From Tetrahymena thermophila SB210 (taxonomy: Eukaryota; Ciliophora; Oligohymenophorea; Hymenostomatida; Tetrahymenidae), in the NCBI RefSeq assembly GCF_000189635.1, contig NW_002476452.1, positions 372,001-436,000 of the forward strand: a stretch of DNA of 64,000 bases. The letters run 5' to 3'. This document shows, in pieces, positions 61,303-64,000 of this stretch. The first letter of the stretch is position 1, and each line of letters begins with the position of its first letter. A program made the translations under genes and the position numbers. The notes beneath the pieces are model-generated. The model saw nothing but the letters and a program-made list of their open reading frames with translations. It did no database searches and was not told the DNA's origin.

Positions 61303-63663
61303 TCATATTCTTTTCAATAAAAAGTATATTGCTTTAGAACAATCTGGTCTTACTTCGCTAGAATTTTAATCATTAAATTCAATCCACTTATTATTGTATT
61401 TTGCAGTATAAGTATAGTAATGACCATAATAACTACAGAATCCAACTATTTCATATTTTTAAGTTGTTTTTTAGTTTACTAAAAATTCGAATTATTTATC
61501 TAAGATATATAGACATTATTCTTTTGGAATAAAAGATAGTAATCTAATTAGCATAAACTTAGGTGCATATTTGTATTTTCTGATTGACTGCAATTAATCT
61601 CTACATATAGGGCAAATAAGATCATCACTGTTTATCTGTTTAAACAAATCTAAATCACTATTATCTTAAAAGGCATCATCTAATTTACTGCATTCGTATC
61701 CAAATTCTTAATAATCTAAACAGGTTATAAATTAACTAGTATTTGGAATTTTTTACCTTTCACATTTACCACACTTTAATTTGTCTTTATAATTACGCGA
61801 AAACAAATCATCAAATTATTATTTTTAATTATCAGGTAGAGATTTTTTTATTTCATAAAGAAAATCATAAATACACATATAGGTATCTCCACTATAAGTA
61901 TGCTCCTGATTTTATTTAGATTTTTCAGCTATTTTTTAAATCCAAAATTAAATTTTTTTAGTATTTCTTTCTTCCATGCATTGAAATAGTTGTAAAAAAT
62001 CTTTAGAAAAGCCAGGGTTTTCAAATATTTTTTAATCAAAATAGTAAACTTACCTTAGCGTTTAAATTGTAGAATTAATGTAGCATTTTAAACCAATATT
62101 TGGTAGACCTATTTTTATTTTATCAAGATATTAGCTCTTATTTAAATATATTGATTCAAAATGATATTGATTGTTTCTTTCAACCATTCTTCTATCTCTT
62201 GAACTCAAATGATTTTATTGAGAAGTTGAATTTTAGGTCTAACTTTCATTATCAAGTTATTGTTGTTTTTAATTATCCTAATTAGATTTTTATTAATTTT
62301 AAAGGAGATGGTTTTTTATAGAAATCTCTAAGTGCTCAGATATATAATTTACTTAATTTTACTATAAATTATTTTAAGTTTCAGCCAAACTTTTTTAAGT
62401 ATTTTAAATTTTGTTTTAGCTTTCACAATTTGCATTATTTTTTTCCAATTTCTAATTATTTTCTTAAATTTTAAGTTAATCATTATTTTGTATTTTATTA
62501 GTATTTGAAGAGCTAATAATTGTTTGTTAATAACCTTTTATTAAACTGTCTTCTCGAGCTCTTAATTTTACATTTTAAGATAATATTTAATACTTCTTTA
62601 AATTACTTAATTCAGATTTCTCATAACTGGTTAACTCAAATTAATTGTAAGAAGTGATCAAACTTTTAGAAGAACTTTATGAATCAGAATCTCTTGTTTA
62701 ATCTTTATTGTTAATATTATTTTAAGCAGAATTTGAGTTAAAAGATGTTGAATCTAAATTTTTGCTTATACTTTGATTATTATTTTAAATTTATTAACTT
62801 TTTTAAATGAAAATCTAATTTATTTTCTCTTCATTTAGATAGTTTTAAAAAGAATAATTTAATTTTTAATTATTAAACTGATTGAAGCCAATTTCCTATA
62901 CAATTTTATTAGCATTTTGTAAGCTATTAGATCTATATTTGATAAATTGATTCAGTGCCTATTATTAAGCTATCTATGAATTAGGGTCGAATTTAGATGC
63001 ATTTTACAATTATTCTGAATTTTAGTTAATGCTTTTTTGGTATTATGGTTATGGAGAGTTTAAATTTCTATTAGCAATTGAAGAACTAGTAATTGTTCTT
63101 AGATTATAAATATTTTGAGTTGCCACATTCTTTTAGTTAGTTTAGCAGTTAGTTTGATTTTCATTCTGCAAATGTTAATTTATTTAATTATTTTAATATT
63201 ATTATTAAGATTTTGCTGAATTCTATTATTATTAGATATATTAACTATTCTCAAGATTTTTTTTATTATACTCTAAAGTTAAAAAAGAAGGTGAAGTTCT
63301 TATCATATATTTTGTTTATTTATTAGAATCTAATTTAAAGTTCCTCTAATAATTATTTGATAAGTTAAAATTATTTTCATAGCTATTTTTATAATTCGGA
63401 GTATATTGAAGGATTTACCCTTTATTAGCAATTTTACAATTATCTTGCATTTAATATTTATAATACAACTCATTTTTTTAATCTTAATAATTAGGAGTTC
63501 TTTTTTATCTATTATTATGTGAGATAACGTAATTATTTGTTCTATATTAAAAACTAGGTTATCTATCACTAAGATAAGTATCTGTGACTTTGTTTTATGG
63601 TTTTTCAGAGTTTTTAATTGCATATTCTTACAAATTTTAAGTAGGCTTTTAAAATTAACTCAT
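61303..63663 (-). CDS. USP-type deubiquitinase with long Gln/Asn-rich N-terminus and altered Cys box, 786 aa
   Basis: ATG 63661-63663 to TGA 61303-61305 is a single long frame with dozens of TAA/TAG Gln codons. Residues 1-~510 are Gln/Asn/Ser-rich and probably disordered or prion-like. The USP domain begins at ~518 with GLPNIGLKCYINSTIQ. The catalytic Cys (527) and following Tyr are kept, but the usual N-T before it is L-K, and the changed Asn may alter the oxyanion hole. HTYSGDTYMCI matches the GGD block, two CxxC pairs follow (KCGKCERQ and LICPICRDQ), and the His box GFCSYYGHYYTYTAKYNN (His748) with WIEFND is intact. It is a fourth paralog on the opposite strand. The 3' end lies ~245 bp from the MITE. 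Confidence 0.85.
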
Positions 63664-64000
63664 ATAATTACTGCTTTATCTCATTTCTTATTTTATTTAA
63701 GGTTAATTTAACTTAAAAATATTAACTTTATTGTAGTAATAACTCATAATTTTTTATTATCCTTTATTTTTATTAAATTAATATTTATTTATAAAAGATA
63801 CTTTTTCTCATAAATATATAAACATAGAAGTTATTAAGAAAGAATTAAAAGTTTACAAAATTTCACAAACCTAATTCTATAGAGTAATATTTTAAAAATA
63901 TTTATATCAAAATAAAAACTTGTTTATGTGTAATTTTTAATTTAAAATACCTAAATTTCTTAATATGATAAACAAACATACTTAAAAAATTTAGGATTTT
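63664..64000. other. AT-rich upstream flank to window end
   Basis: Probable promoter region of the minus-strand USP gene; nothing else recognised. Confidence 0.5.

Noticed and set aside
63330-63623. Minus-strand 97-aa standard-code ORF
   Set aside because: It overlaps in another frame the N-terminal part of the 786-aa USP gene, which has far more convincing codon use under the ciliate code.
1-64000. TGA as a Trp codon genome-wide
   Set aside because: Intact long genes end cleanly at TGA and use TGG for Trp, so TGA is a stop here.
1-64000. rRNA, tRNA, CRISPR, telomere repeats or chromosome breakage signals
   Set aside because: I saw no convincing tRNA fold or T-loop motif, no rRNA-like GC-rich block, no regularly spaced repeats with spacers, and no GGGGTT tract.

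Overview
The window is nuclear DNA of a ciliate, most likely an oligohymenophorean of the Tetrahymena type. It is roughly four-fifths A+T, coding stretches stand out as more GC-rich islands, and every long convincing reading frame contains many in-frame TAA and TAG codons (read as glutamine) and ends at TGA. Introns are GT-AG, AT-rich and about 60-470 nt. A standard-code ORF search sees only fragments, so the genes below were read by hand with the ciliate code (TAA/TAG = Gln, TGA = stop). The genus is an inference.

Left part (1-22 kb): three paralogous P-loop GTPases of the large, GBP/dynamin-like kind are present in three architectures: a stand-alone form (224-1795), a form fused to a long coiled coil (4012-6885) and a four-exon form with an Asn/Ser-rich coiled-coil N-terminus (18132-21748). 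Between them lie a small secreted protein (9196-9516), two paralogous secreted proteins of unknown function (11003-12166 and 14248-15420), gene remnants, a 77-bp tandem duplication and a GC-rich inverted-repeat element (7054-7159).

Middle part (23-45 kb): a coiled-coil protein (23955-25877), a Cys-rich probably GPI-anchored protein (27121-27513), a six-exon polycystin-1-like membrane protein with EGF-like and GPS motifs and one apparent frameshift (28434-33985), a small lipid-modified protein (37228-37554), several degenerate coding remnants, and a four-copy array of diverged ~580-bp repeats (41200-43520).

Right part (45-64 kb): an unusual concentration of ubiquitin-type genes. It holds a RINGv + FHA protein starting MGNC (45218-47452), an E2-like conjugating enzyme (52662-53147) and a decayed duplicate whose catalytic Cys is now Ser (48851-49216). 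It also holds four USP-type deubiquitinase paralogs (54181-55500 with an in-frame TGA, 55586-57019, 57527-58555, 61303-63663). Nested among the proteases is an 86-residue predicted ubiquitin-fold protein ending Gly-Gly-Leu-Glu (59845-60105), as a precursor needing C-terminal trimming would. These parts could form a private ubiquitin-like conjugation and deconjugation pathway; this is the most interesting hypothesis in the window, but the functional link is inferred. A 111-bp hAT-type MITE with a perfect 8-bp target-site duplication sits at 60947-61057.

No rRNA, convincing tRNA, CRISPR array or telomeric repeat was seen. The rest is AT-rich spacer. Several loci are broken by in-frame TGA codons or one-base frameshifts; these look like pseudogenes, although sequencing errors in homopolymers cannot be excluded from sequence alone.
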